From Chitinophaga niabensis (lineage in GTDB: Bacteria; Bacteroidota; Bacteroidia; Chitinophagales; Chitinophagaceae), in NCBI RefSeq assembly GCF_900129465.1, contig NZ_FSRA01000001.1:2234482-2298481 (forward strand): a DNA stretch of 64,000 nt. Reading direction: 5' to 3'. Positions within the stretch are counted from its first letter, which is position 1, and every line of letters begins with the position of its first letter. Below the pieces are notes generated by a model. The model saw only the letters and a program-made list of their open reading frames with translations, was not told the origin of the DNA and ran no database searches. Shown piece by piece: positions 9,707-17,799 of the stretch. The translations under genes and the position numbers were made by a program.

Positions 9707-10060
9707 TTACAGGTATTCCAATAACTCTATCCTGTTATTAAAAGGATCTCTGAAAAAACACCTGGAGCGGCCTTCTATAACGGAGGAATACGAAATTTCA
9801 ATGCCTTTGCTTTCCAGGTAGGCCTTTGCGGCTTCGAGGTCCTTCACTTCAAAAGCCGGATGGCGGCCGGATACAGGCCCCGGTTCTTCTTCCACAATAT
9901 GCAGCTGAATGTTACCGATATTGAACCAGATGGCGCCCCGTGGATGATTTCCGGGTATCTCTTCAAGCTGTAATACCTCTTTGTAAAATGTTTTGGCTGC
10001 TTCTTTTTTGCCGATCGGTACCATTTGCGTAACATGGTCTAACCGCGAAAACTGTATCAT
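9707..10060 (-). CDS. VOC-superfamily protein (glyoxalase/dioxygenase fold)
   Basis: 117 residues. The sequence has the paired beta-alpha-beta-beta-beta pattern of the vicinal oxygen chelate fold: an N-terminal 'RLDHVTQMVPIGKKEAAKTFYKEVLQLEEIP', 'GAIWFNIGNIQLHIVEEE', a second module 'HPAFEVKDLEAAKAYLESKGIEI' and a C-terminal 'CFFRDPFNNRIELLEYL'. His and Glu residues at the metal-ligand positions (DHV, LHIV, IELLE) are present. Members include glyoxalase I, bleomycin-binding proteins and dioxygenases; the substrate cannot be told from sequence. It is likely the first gene of an operon with the unknown gene at 9117. Confidence 0.88.
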   Translation of the reverse strand: MIQFSRLDHVTQMVPIGKKEAAKTFYKEVLQLEEIPGNHPRGAIWFNIGNIQLHIVEEEPGPVSGRHPAFEVKDLEAAKAYLESKGIEISYSSVIEGRSRCFFRDPFNNRIELLEYL

Positions 10061-10111
10061 ACTTACCTCAATTAATCCTGCAAAGTAAAGGATAAGGTAT
10101 GAGAAAACAAG

Positions 10112-10663
10112 CTATTCGCTTTCCGGCAACAGCCAGGCCAGGTTGTTCACGTTCAGGCCTTCCAGCAATTTGTAGTGCTGATCTGATAAAGTGAGACTGA
10201 AAACATCGTCATCTGCCGGCACGCTGAAGGGATCATTGGGGAGTTCCCTTAAGTATTTCGCCTGGCCGTATAATACAGGCACCCGGCATTTTTCATAAAA
10301 ACCCCTGGCCGCTTTTTCACAACATCCCAATGTTTCTATTTTCCGGCTCTCCATATTGGTTTTGATCTGATGCAGGAATAACTTTCCATTCCCCTTCCTT
10401 TCTTCTATGGATACAAAACCCACCAGCTCCGCGAAAGGATAGACCTGATGCCTGATCTTTATCCTGAAATCGAAATTAATACGGGCCACGCATAAGATAG
10501 CAGCGCTCATGCCAACCAGGAAATGAAATTCCGAATGGCGGTATTTGTGAATGAAGTCTTTATCTTCTATGCCCGTCCAGGGTTCTACGTCCCAGCATGC
10601 GAGGATGGTTTTGATCTCCATGCTGGTGAGGTCTGCAGGTTTTTTGATCAGGTGTTCAGGCAT
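10112..10663 (-). CDS. GNAT-like N-acetyltransferase-fold protein
   Basis: 183 residues. The central part 'ELVGFVSIEERKGNGKLFLHQIKTNMESRKIETLGCCEKAARGFYEKC' resembles GNAT motif A and B regions (beta4, the acetyl-CoA loop and the 'ARGFYEK' helix). The acetyl-CoA pyrophosphate loop is not a perfect R/Q-x-x-G-x-G/A, so activity is uncertain. It is transcribed divergently from the macro-domain gene with only 30 bp between the two start codons. A near-consensus -7 box (TATCTTTA on the minus strand, 10668-10675) ends 4 nt before the ATG. The acceptor substrate is unknown. Confidence 0.6.
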   Translation of the reverse strand: MPEHLIKKPADLTSMEIKTILACWDVEPWTGIEDKDFIHKYRHSEFHFLVGMSAAILCVARINFDFRIKIRHQVYPFAELVGFVSIEERKGNGKLFLHQIKTNMESRKIETLGCCEKAARGFYEKCRVPVLYGQAKYLRELPNDPFSVPADDDVFSLTLSDQHYKLLEGLNVNNLAWLLPESE

Positions 10664-10693
10664 GAGATAAAGATATACTATCTTAGTTAAATC

Positions 10694-11206
10694 ATGATTG
10701 AACTATTACAGGGAGATATCACAAAAGTTAAGGCAGATGCGATCGTTAATGCTGCGAACAGCTCTTTGCTTGGTGGTGGAGGTGTTGATGGCGCTATTCA
10801 CAGAGCCGGAGGCAGTGACATACTGGAAGCCTGCCGGAAAATAAGAGATAAGCAAGGTGGTTGTAAAGTAGGAGAAGCCGTGATAACAACAGCGGGTAAG
10901 TTGCCTGCGAAATACGTGATCCATACTGTTGGCCCGGTGTGGAACAATGGCAAAAGCAACGAAGAAAAATTGCTGGCCGCTGCTTATACTAACAGCCTGC
11001 AACTCGCCCTGGATAACCAGGTAAAAACAATAGCCTTCCCTAATATCAGCACCGGCATCTACCATTTCCCAAAAATAAAAGCGGCTGAAATTGCAATTTC
11101 CACGGTAAGAAATTTCCTGCACACCACAGATAAGATCCAGCAAGTGATCTTTGTTTGTTTTGATCAGGAAAATTATGAGATCTATAAAAAAATAATGGGT
11201 AGCTGA
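10694..11206 (+). CDS. Macro-domain protein, probable O-acetyl-ADP-ribose deacetylase
   Basis: 170 residues, a single macro domain. The diagnostic loop is intact: '[26 protein letters not shown]', followed by '[22 protein letters not shown]' and '[14 protein letters not shown]'. These match the YmdB/MacroD-type group, which hydrolyses O-acetyl-ADP-ribose or mono-ADP-ribose linkages. The protein should be cytosolic and soluble. It is divergent from the GNAT-like gene. The next gene downstream is the AbiF-like HEPN gene, but the separating region holds its own promoter and terminator, so I do not infer one operon. No ADP-ribosyltransferase toxin is adjacent. Confidence 0.93.
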   Translation: MIELLQGDITKVKADAIVNAANSSLLGGGGVDGAIHRAGGSDILEACRKIRDKQGGCKVGEAVITTAGKLPAKYVIHTVGPVWNNGKSNEEKLLAAAYTNSLQLALDNQVKTIAFPNISTGIYHFPKIKAAEIAISTVRNFLHTTDKIQQVIFVCFDQENYEIYKKIMGS

Positions 11207-11227
11207 TTTTTAAAAAAAAAAATTACG

Positions 11228-11263
11228 TTTTTGATTTTTATTTCAAATAAAGTTTTACCTTTG
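11228..11263 (+). promoter_or_regulatory. Predicted promoter of the small RNA upstream of the AbiF-like gene
   Basis: A -33 element TTTTTG (11228-11233) and a perfect -7 box TACCTTTG (11256-11263) are separated by 22 nt, which fits the Bacteroidota vegetative promoter (TTTG / TAnnTTTG). An 11-nt A-tract at 11212-11222 lies just upstream. Transcription should start near 11268, well before the AbiF-like start codon at 11341. Confidence 0.6.
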
Positions 11264-11267
11264 GTAT

Positions 11268-11322
11268 GATATAGTCTGCCACCCCTCTGTTTACACGGGC
11301 AAATCTGGCAGGCTTTTTTTTT
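11268..11322 (+). ncRNA. Candidate small RNA with intrinsic terminator, upstream of AbiF-like gene
   Basis: Between the predicted promoter and the AbiF-like start codon lies a short unit that ends in a terminator: GTCTGCCA (11274-11281) pairs with TGGCAGGC (11306-11313), an 8-bp stem with one G-U pair, followed by nine T residues (11314-11322). The 24-nt apical region contains CCC (11282-11284) and GGG (11297-11299) that could form an inner stem. No ORF fits inside. From family knowledge, AbiF genes are stably associated with a conserved non-coding RNA reported to act as an RNA antitoxin, so this is a candidate for that RNA. Transcript ends are inferred. Confidence 0.6.
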
Positions 11323-11340
11323 GTTTGTAACCGCCATTAA

Positions 11341-12240
11341 ATGTATAGAAGTCAATACAAAGCCTCTTCGCTTAGTATACCTGAGCAAATTCAACTTCTT
11401 AAAGATAAAGGGCTAACAATAACCTCAGAAGAAAATGCTAAACAATGGTTGTTTTATGTCAGCTATTTTAGATTAAAGAACTACACAAACAAGTTTAAGG
11501 ATTATCAAACCGGTCACTTTACGCCTAACTGCACCTTCGACCAGGTCATTCAACTCTATTTGTTTGACAGGAACCTTAAGTTCATTTTATTTGATGCCAT
11601 TGAAACAATTGAAGTTGCGATTAAAACATTAATATCAAATGCAATGGCCCAAACGCACGGCCCCCATTGGTATATGGAAAGGAAACATTTCCTGCCGGCA
11701 TTTAATTTTGATGAATTCCTGGCCGCTGTTGAAAAGAAAGTTGCAGATTCCGATGAATCATCCATTAAAAATTACAAACAACTTTTTGATCATCCGCCAT
11801 TACCTCCCTGCTGGATGATCTTCGAATCACTTTCTTTCGGTAGCATATCCAAGATATTCGAACACCTCGCAGTCAGGGATGTGAAACTACAGATATGCTG
11901 GCAATATGATCTGCCAGACAATATACTCGTTAACTGGCTACATTGCATCACGCAACTGAGGAACAGGTGTGCCCATCATTGCCGTGTTGTTTACAGGTCC
12001 ATGAACAAAACAATTATCCTACCCTCAAGGGCTAAACACCGGTTTCTGGAAGCAGCTGACCAAATAGACCCAAGTAGCCTTTATGCCACTTTGTGCTGTA
12101 TGCAAAACCTCATCAACAAGATCCGGCCTGGATCCAACTTCAAAAAGAAACTCCTTGCCCTGATAGATAAGCATTCAGAAATTGATTATGCACATATGGG
12201 ATTCACTAAAAACTGGCGGAAAGAAAAAATATGGCAGTAA
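11341..12240 (+). CDS. Abi family (AbiD/AbiF, Abi_2) HEPN protein
   Basis: 299 residues. The N-terminal 'LSIPEQIQLLKDKGLTI...WLFYVSYFRLKNYTNKFKD' and the 'LYLFDRNLKFILFDAIETIEVAIKTLISNAM' helix are characteristic of the Abi_2 family of abortive-infection proteins. The active-site motif of HEPN ribonucleases is present as R207-N-R-C-A-H212 in 'ITQLRNRCAHHCRVV'. Such proteins are thought to cleave RNA and stop growth on phage infection; AbiF has been described as a toxin held in check by an RNA antitoxin and as a relative of the Cas13 ancestor. The gene follows a small-RNA-like unit whose terminator ends 18 nt before the ATG. It is visibly more A+T-rich than most neighbours, which suggests transfer. 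Confidence 0.88.
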   Translation: MYRSQYKASSLSIPEQIQLLKDKGLTITSEENAKQWLFYVSYFRLKNYTNKFKDYQTGHFTPNCTFDQVIQLYLFDRNLKFILFDAIETIEVAIKTLISNAMAQTHGPHWYMERKHFLPAFNFDEFLAAVEKKVADSDESSIKNYKQLFDHPPLPPCWMIFESLSFGSISKIFEHLAVRDVKLQICWQYDLPDNILVNWLHCITQLRNRCAHHCRVVYRSMNKTIILPSRAKHRFLEAADQIDPSSLYATLCCMQNLINKIRPGSNFKKKLLALIDKHSEIDYAHMGFTKNWRKEKIWQ

Positions 12241-12255
12241 GGCTAAAAAATATGT

Positions 12256-12297
12256 AGCCATTTAACTTCCTTTCCCTATATTTGTAGTCAAATGGCT
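12256..12297. promoter_or_regulatory. Promoter and inverted repeat in front of the ArsR-SRPBCC operon
   Basis: A perfect -7 box TATATTTG lies at 12277-12284, 18 nt before the ArsR start codon. It is bracketed by a perfect 8-nt inverted repeat, AGCCATTT (12256-12263) and AAATGGCT (12290-12297). The position over the promoter suggests an autoregulatory operator, although the arm spacing (34 nt centre to centre) is wider than a typical ArsR site. Confidence 0.5.
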
Positions 12298-12302
12298 TCA
12301 TA

Positions 12303-12632
12303 ATGGAAAAACGAAGAGATGTATTCCAGGCAATAGCGGACCCTACCCGGCGGGAGATCATTCACCTGATCTCCAGGGAATCCCTGAACCTCAACGCAAT
12401 AGCAGATCACTTTGATTCTGCGCGCCCTACTATTTCCCAGCATATCAAGATACTGACGGAATGCGGGCTGATCATCATTAAAAAACAAGGCAGGGAAAGG
12501 TTCTGCGAAGCAAAGCTGGATAAGTTACAGGAAGTATCTTCCTGGGTGGAACAATACAGTAAGGCATGGAATGAAACGATCGATGCAATGGAAAACTTCT
12601 TAAAAAATAAAAAACATGGTAACAAAAAATGA
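12303..12632 (+). CDS. ArsR-family HTH transcriptional regulator
   Basis: 109 residues with a single winged helix: 'VFQAIADPTRREIIHLIS' at the start (the family hallmark DPTRR), helix-turn-helix 'LNAIADHFDSARPTISQHIKILTECGLI' and the wing 'IKKQGRERFCEAK'. No metal-binding ELCVCDL motif is present, so it is not a classic arsenic sensor. It overlaps the following SRPBCC gene by 17 nt. The ArsR-SRPBCC pairing is a common two-gene arrangement in which the regulator represses its own operon. Ligand unknown. Confidence 0.92.
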   Translation: MEKRRDVFQAIADPTRREIIHLISRESLNLNAIADHFDSARPTISQHIKILTECGLIIIKKQGRERFCEAKLDKLQEVSSWVEQYSKAWNETIDAMENFLKNKKHGNKK

Positions 12633-13098
12633 GGATGTATTGATATCCCGAATTGTAGATGCTCCGAGGGAGCAGGTATTCCAGGCATGGACTGATCCGG
12701 CAGGCCTGGAACAATGGTTTGCACCCAAAGGATGCACCATTCACTTTAAACAGATCGATATCCGTGAAGGCGGTACGTTTCACTCCGTGATTAAAAATCC
12801 TGCCTATAAGGATTGCTGGTGTGTGGGTACTTACCTGGAGATCGTTAAACCGGAACGCATTGTTTTCACCATGGTGAATGCAGATGAAAACGGGAATCCG
12901 CTGACTGCTGTGGAAGCAGGCATGGACCCGGAATGGCCTGTATCCACTACGGTAACGGTTACCCTGGGTGCAATCGGCAACAAGACCGAATTCACTTTGC
13001 ATCAGACCGTAAATGAAGCCATCGCTAAACGCACCGGCGCACATCCAAGCTGGCTGCAGATGTTAGATATCCTCGAAGCATATCTGCACAAAAAATAA
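12616..13098 (+). CDS. SRPBCC / AHSA1-domain protein
   Basis: 160 residues forming one START-like (AHSA1, activator of Hsp90 ATPase homolog 1-like) domain: 'ISRIVDAPREQVFQAWTDPAGLEQWFAPKG' at the N-terminus, 'EGGTFHSVI' and 'GTYLEIVKPERIVFTM' strands, and a long C-terminal helix 'AIAKRTGAHPSWLQMLDILEAYLHKK'. The fold encloses a hydrophobic cavity that binds small lipophilic ligands. It is translationally coupled to the ArsR regulator by a 17-nt overlap, so both probably respond to the same compound. A strong terminator follows at 13136. Confidence 0.9.
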   Translation: MVTKNEDVLISRIVDAPREQVFQAWTDPAGLEQWFAPKGCTIHFKQIDIREGGTFHSVIKNPAYKDCWCVGTYLEIVKPERIVFTMVNADENGNPLTAVEAGMDPEWPVSTTVTVTLGAIGNKTEFTLHQTVNEAIAKRTGAHPSWLQMLDILEAYLHKK

Positions 13099-13135
13099 TC
13101 AGTATTCCGGCTAACCCCATGTGAATGGTGCTGTT

Positions 13136-13185
13136 ATCATTAACAGGCGCTGGCGGATGCTTTGTGCCTGTTAATGATTATTTTT
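13136..13185 (+). terminator. Intrinsic terminator of the ArsR-SRPBCC operon
   Basis: ATCATTAACAGGC (13136-13148) pairs perfectly over 13 bp with GCCTGTTAATGAT (13166-13178), followed by TATTTTT. It lies 38 nt downstream of the SRPBCC stop codon. Confidence 0.85.
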
Positions 13186-13211
13186 GAATGCTTGAAAATG
13201 TTCACCAACTC

Positions 13212-13667
13212 CTACCGTCCGAACTCAAGGTTGGATAAGTAGATCATTTCCATAATACTGAAAATAAGAGAAAAGCTCAGCACAAAGGACAGAAAGCGCC
13301 AGCGCCCTGCGGAAGGATCTTTTTTAAACAACAGGGGCCTGTAAAAACCTTCGGAAACAGTTAAAGCGCTGCCTGCTGCAATCATTACTGCGCCTACAAC
13401 AAGTACTAAACCGATGCCGTCAAAAGATATCGCTAAACCATACCTGTTTATCAGGATATAAATAATGCAAAAGAGCAGTACAAACGATGTAAAAAGCCAA
13501 AAAGCCTTAGCGCGTAGTGCTTTGTAGATCTGTAAGGATAAAAAGAAACAAAGGGCAGATATTATTGCTGCTGCAAAAAAAATTACGAAGGTTATCAATA
13601 CAATTCCCATAGGTCCATTATTCAGATACGAATATATGATTTCCTGAACCTGTACCAAATACTGCAT
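13212..13667 (-). CDS. Small integral membrane protein of unknown function
   Basis: About 151 residues from the ATG at 13667, chosen because an AAAAAGGG ribosome-binding-like stretch precedes it; the longer frame to 13712 would run deeper into the neighbouring gene. Four hydrophobic segments are visible ('GIVLITFVIFFAAAIISALCFFLSL', 'AFWLFTSFVLLFCIIYILI', 'GIGLVLVVGAVMIAAGSAL', 'FLSFVLSFSLIFSIMEMIYL'). The 5' end overlaps the 3' end of the rhamnosidase gene by about 50 nt on the same strand, so the two may be translationally coupled. No family recognised. Confidence 0.65.
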   Translation of the reverse strand: MQYLVQVQEIIYSYLNNGPMGIVLITFVIFFAAAIISALCFFLSLQIYKALRAKAFWLFTSFVLLFCIIYILINRYGLAISFDGIGLVLVVGAVMIAAGSALTVSEGFYRPLLFKKDPSAGRWRFLSFVLSFSLIFSIMEMIYLSNLEFGR

Positions 13668-16284
13668 ACCCTTTTTCTTCCCTGATAAGTTTACCTCCGG
13701 ACACTTTACCATATTTCGTTGGCACCCATACTTCTGCGCTGGTATTAGGGGGTATACTTACCCTGAGATCAAACTTTCCGTTCGCTATTTTCCAGTTGCT
13801 GGAGATAGCGCCGTAGGGAGAGTCATAACTTCCTTTGGCAAAGGTAAGGTCCCCTGCAGGCTGTGGTTTTATGATGATCTTTTTGAAGCCGGGGGCTGCT
13901 GGGTTAATCCCCAGCAAAGACCTGTAGAACCACTCTCCTATTGATCCGAACATCGGGTGGTTCTTGGAATAGGTATTATCTGAAGCGGCCCATGTTTCCC
14001 ACAAAGTGGTAGCACCATTTTCCAGCATATGGCCCCAGCCCGGGAAACCACGCTGATCTGCAATACGGTATGCCAGATCGTTCTGGTCCCTTTCCCGGAA
14101 TACATCAAACAACATCTTGGTGCCAAAGATCCCCGTAGCTACATGCCAGTTACGTTTTGCGAATGCAGCTTCCAGTGTATCCGCTGCTTTCTGTGCATCT
14201 GCACCTTTCACTACATCAGACCATACGCCTATCACCTGCGCGGATTGATTGGCTTTTTCAAATGCGCCGTTCACGTAGTATTTCGCTACGATCGCTTTGC
14301 GGATATTTTCGGCTAATGCCGTATACTTTGCTTTGTCTTCTTCCTTATGCAATACCTCCGCGAGTTCTGCGATGATCCTTACCTGCGCCAGATAGAACAC
14401 GGCAGCAACCAGGGGTGAAGCCTTCCCGTCCAGCGATTCATGATCTCCCAGGCATTTATCGGAAAGGTAATTTTCTGAACGGGATTCCAGGAATGCGATC
14501 AGGCGGGCTACGGCTCCATAGTTCTCTTCAATGATCCTTTTATCTCCGTAGTATTCATACATTTTTTTGATCAGGAAAGGATAGGCAGCCTGCCAGCCTA
14601 AAGGACCGGAACCATCTCCGGGACCTTTATCCGCAATGCCTACAAATGGGGCCGTTTCCGTGATGCCACCGAGCGGGCGCTGGTCGTTGGCAAAGTCCCG
14701 GATGGTTTTGGCATAGAACTGCGGCATATGATAATTGTACATATAGGTTTCCGCCACACACAATATATCGCCGCCGTATTGCAGTTTTTCCCTTGCAGGG
14801 CAATCAGATTCCACGCTGAACACATTACTGAGGAAAGTCCATTGGATCACTTCGTTCAGTTGATTGAACATTTTGTTGGAACTGGTGAAGCTGCCGTTCT
14901 TTTGCAGGTCTGAATTCATCCGCAGGCCTTCTATATCCTGCAAGGTGGGTTTACCGGGCCAGCCGGTTACTTCAATGAAACGGAAGCCATGAAAAGTGAA
15001 ACGCGGTGCCCAGGTTTCGAGGCCTTTGCCTTTCAGGGTGTAACTATCTTCCTGCCATGCAATAGCCGGAGCCCCCGGGCCTCCGTTGCTCTTTTTGACC
15101 TGCCCCGCTACTGCCGTCATACCATTCAGGCTGCCATCGGGGTATTTATCTTCTCCGTAACGGATACTTACTTTAGTACCGGCGGCACCTTTTACTTTCA
15201 GGCGTACTACACCTGCAAAGTTCTGCCCCATGTCCAGTATGAACACACCGGGTTTTATTTCACGGATGCTAACGGGCTTTACGATCTTTGTTACCCGTAT
15301 AGGTGGCTGCATTTGCGGCGTGAGTTCTCCTGCGGGGCCCTGCACCTTTACAGCCTGTTTCCAGCCCGTTTGCGGATCTTCCAGGCGGGCGTCATAATGT
15401 TCCCCCAAAAAGATGCTGTTACGCACTACAGGGCCCGGCGCTGTTTGCCAGGTTTCATCTGTTGGTACCAGGGCGGTGCTGCCATCTGTATAGGTGATCC
15501 GGATCAGGGCTTTTACACATGGCCTGCCGGTTGTAAGCTGCGCGCGCATATTGATGCTGCCCCAGAAACGTAATGGGAGTGTATTGTACCATCCGTTGCC
15601 CAGCATTATGCCGGCAGCGTTTATGCCATTCCGTACCTGTGAAGTGATATCGTATACGGTATATAAAACCTGTTTGCGGTAAGCGGTTAACCCGGGGTCC
15701 AGTACATGATCCCCTATTTTCTGCCCGTTCAGGTAAGCTTCGTAATATCCCAGGCCGCTGATGTACAAACGGGCGGAGGCGATCTTCTTCTTTGCTTCGA
15801 AAGACTTCCGGAACAAAGGCATGGGATCTTCTTTATAGAATTCTTCATCCTTTTCAAACTGCTTGCTGCCATCTCCGATCCATTGTGCAGCCCAATCTGA
15901 AGAAGCGGTTTCAAACCATTGCGGTAAGCTCCAGGCCGATGCCCTTCCATCCTGGTCATATACTTTCACCTGCCAGGTATAACGGGAAAAAGGTTCCAGG
16001 GCTTTACCCGCGTAGGTGATATGCAGGTTCTCTGCGGAATTTACTTTGCCGGTCTGCCATACAATATCTTTACCGGGACCTCTCACCACTATTTCATATG
16101 CAGACTGCCATTGGTTTTGCCCATCGCCTGCAAGGGTCCAGCTGAAACGGGGTGCAGCGGTGGATATGCCCAAAGGGTTTTGCAGGTATTCACAGGTAAG
16201 CTTTGCCGGTTGCAGTGCCGGTGCAGCTTCAGCATAACTAACAAGGCTTATCAGTGCTATGCATATAGTGGTCCTTAATCCCAT
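13618..16284 (-). CDS. Alpha-L-rhamnosidase, glycoside hydrolase family 78
   Basis: About 888 residues from the ATG at 16284, which begins a signal peptide (MGLRTTICIALISLVSYAEAA). The layout is that of family GH78: an N-terminal Ig-like domain ('LTCEYLQNPLGISTAAPRFSWTL'), beta-sandwich domains with 'ARLYISGLGYYEAYLNGQKIGDHVLDPG', an (alpha/alpha)6 barrel with the family signature 'DCPAREKLQYGGD' near residue 490, and a C-terminal beta domain. The enzyme removes terminal alpha-L-rhamnose by inversion from pectic rhamnogalacturonan or glycosides, probably in the periplasm. It overlaps the small membrane protein gene downstream. Confidence 0.93.
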   Translation of the reverse strand: MGLRTTICIALISLVSYAEAAPALQPAKLTCEYLQNPLGISTAAPRFSWTLAGDGQNQWQSAYEIVVRGPGKDIVWQTGKVNSAENLHITYAGKALEPFSRYTWQVKVYDQDGRASAWSLPQWFETASSDWAAQWIGDGSKQFEKDEEFYKEDPMPLFRKSFEAKKKIASARLYISGLGYYEAYLNGQKIGDHVLDPGLTAYRKQVLYTVYDITSQVRNGINAAGIMLGNGWYNTLPLRFWGSINMRAQLTTGRPCVKALIRITYTDGSTALVPTDETWQTAPGPVVRNSIFLGEHYDARLEDPQTGWKQAVKVQGPAGELTPQMQPPIRVTKIVKPVSIREIKPGVFILDMGQNFAGVVRLKVKGAAGTKVSIRYGEDKYPDGSLNGMTAVAGQVKKSNGGPGAPAIAWQEDSYTLKGKGLETWAPRFTFHGFRFIEVTGWPGKPTLQDIEGLRMNSDLQKNGSFTSSNKMFNQLNEVIQWTFLSNVFSVESDCPAREKLQYGGDILCVAETYMYNYHMPQFYAKTIRDFANDQRPLGGITETAPFVGIADKGPGDGSGPLGWQAAYPFLIKKMYEYYGDKRIIEENYGAVARLIAFLESRSENYLSDKCLGDHESLDGKASPLVAAVFYLAQVRIIAELAEVLHKEEDKAKYTALAENIRKAIVAKYYVNGAFEKANQSAQVIGVWSDVVKGADAQKAADTLEAAFAKRNWHVATGIFGTKMLFDVFRERDQNDLAYRIADQRGFPGWGHMLENGATTLWETWAASDNTYSKNHPMFGSIGEWFYRSLLGINPAAPGFKKIIIKPQPAGDLTFAKGSYDSPYGAISSNWKIANGKFDLRVSIPPNTSAEVWVPTKYGKVSGGKLIREEKGYAVFGTGSGNHIFVSE

Positions 16285-16372
16285 CGGTTTTGAATTTACC
16301 GGGCAATATAGGTACAAATACATATTCGTAGGTAGCAAAGCAGGTAGGTACAGGTTGGTTTAACCTAATGCG

Positions 16373-16380
16373 TATATTTG
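16373..16380 (+). promoter_or_regulatory. -7 box upstream of the alpha/beta hydrolase lipoprotein gene
   Basis: TATATTTG matches TAnnTTTG and lies 60 nt before the ATG at 16441 in the divergent intergenic region. A TTGG at 16355-16358 is a possible but short-spaced -33 element. Confidence 0.45.
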
Positions 16381-16440
16381 CATGACCACCGGAAACGATG
16401 ATGCGGAATACCTTTTGTTATGGAGGATTAATACCAGCAC

Positions 16441-17400
16441 ATGAAATTACCTGTTATCATTGCCATCCTGTTTTTCATGGCGGCATGCCAGCCCAACAGC
16501 ACTTACACACAGTTAAACAATGCGGATACGGCTATCCTCACCAGTGATTCCGTTCAACTGGTTGTTAAGGTGGCAGGCCAGGGAGTGCCCTGCATCTTTG
16601 TGCATGGCGGGCCGGGCGGCGGTTTTCTGTCCTTCGAAAAAATGGGCGGAAATAACCTGGAGCAGTGTATGACCATGGTGTATTACGACCAGCGAGGCTC
16701 CGGCTCTTCACAGAACGCGGCAGATTATAGTCTTGACCGCATGGTGGAAGACATAGAAGAACTCCGGCAGGCCATGAAATCAGAGAAGGTATACCTGCTC
16801 AGTCATTCTTTCGGCGGCATCATTGCTTTCAACTACGCAAAGAAATATCCTTCCCATGTATACGGGTTGATACTGGCTAACGCTACCCTGCATTTCTTCA
16901 ATACTGCGTCTATCAAAGAGCAGGTAGAATATGGGTATCGCCTGCTGGGCAGGGATACTGTTATTCAGGAAACAGATTCCCTCCTGCAGCTGATGACGGT
17001 GGTGAGAAAAGAAATGAGTAAACAGCGCATCGGTTATAAGTTCCTTACGGATGATATACAAACCATCGTCAGGCTGGATAGCCTGGATGAAATGTATCCC
17101 CGCACGAATGACTTTGGCATGGCCATCGTGGCGCCATTATTAGATACTTCCGGGAAGGTACGTTATCCTGAATACTCGCTTGACTACACTGTTCAAACAT
17201 CCCGGCTGCAGCTTCCCGTGCTCACCATTACCGGCAACAACGATCATGCGATCGGCATTCATCATTATGAAAAGTTCAGGTTCCCGCAACAGGAGGTAGT
17301 GAAGATCAATGGCGGGCATTTGCTCTATTATGAGCAGAACGCTGCCTTTGTAAAAGCGGTTTGTGCATTTATCAAAGCAAAGGGCGCGGGTCAAAAATAA
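16441..17400 (+). CDS. Alpha/beta hydrolase lipoprotein, proline iminopeptidase-like
   Basis: 319 residues. A lipoprotein signal ends in MAAC (C16), so the enzyme is membrane-anchored. The core has the HGGPGGG oxyanion motif (H55 onward) characteristic of proline iminopeptidases and related S33 peptidases, 'YYDQRGSGSS', the nucleophile elbow SHSFGG with S123, a likely acid in 'TITGNNDHAIG' and the base in 'INGGHLLYYE'. The first glycine of GxSxG is replaced by serine. The 3' end overlaps the convergent SnoaL-like gene by 29 bp. It could be a peptidase or an esterase; substrate is not evident. Confidence 0.85.
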   Translation: MKLPVIIAILFFMAACQPNSTYTQLNNADTAILTSDSVQLVVKVAGQGVPCIFVHGGPGGGFLSFEKMGGNNLEQCMTMVYYDQRGSGSSQNAADYSLDRMVEDIEELRQAMKSEKVYLLSHSFGGIIAFNYAKKYPSHVYGLILANATLHFFNTASIKEQVEYGYRLLGRDTVIQETDSLLQLMTVVRKEMSKQRIGYKFLTDDIQTIVRLDSLDEMYPRTNDFGMAIVAPLLDTSGKVRYPEYSLDYTVQTSRLQLPVLTITGNNDHAIGIHHYEKFRFPQQEVVKINGGHLLYYEQNAAFVKAVCAFIKAKGAGQK

Positions 17401-17719
17401 CTTTAAGGGAAGTGATCTTCTCATCCTCTACATGATACCAGCCACAGCCGAAGATGGTTTTCCCGGAGATCTGCAGGTCGTACAGGAGGCATACATCGTC
17501 TCCTTCCGCAATAGCTTTTTTCACATCGTATTTCAGTTTCATTTTCTCCATATCATCAAAGTATGCCTGTGCCCCATCCCTTGAGCCCATTACGCCAATG
17601 AACTGCATATCGTCGTCCACAAAGGTCCTGGCAATCTTGAAATCCTGTTCGTTGATGGCTTTCACACAGGATAATACGATCTCTTTTGCACTGCTTGCAA
17701 TAACTGTCTTGTGTGTCAT
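17372..17719 (-). CDS. SnoaL-like / NTF2-fold small protein
   Basis: 115 residues with the cone-shaped alpha+beta pattern of the NTF2/SnoaL family: 'IVLSCVKAINEQDFKIARTFVDDDMQFIGVMGSRDGAQAYFDDMEKM', then strands 'AEGDDVCLLYDLQI', 'TIFGCGWYHVEDEKITSLKVIFDPRPLL'. Members are small isomerases, hydrolases or ligand binders and cannot be assigned further. The gene ends inside the 3' end of the convergent hydrolase gene (29-bp antisense overlap), which would put the two transcripts in conflict. Confidence 0.85.
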   Translation of the reverse strand: MTHKTVIASSAKEIVLSCVKAINEQDFKIARTFVDDDMQFIGVMGSRDGAQAYFDDMEKMKLKYDVKKAIAEGDDVCLLYDLQISGKTIFGCGWYHVEDEKITSLKVIFDPRPLL

Positions 17720-17799
17720 TTTAATGGTGTTTAGTTAACAGTTATGCAGTAATTACTATGCCACGTTGCGGTTGTTCCATTTTATTATTTGCAACTTTG

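Noticed and set aside
10694..12240. Macro-domain gene and AbiF-like gene as a DarTG-like toxin-antitoxin pair
   Set aside because: No ADP-ribosyltransferase is present; the Abi protein is a HEPN-type protein, and a promoter-RNA-terminator unit separates the two genes.
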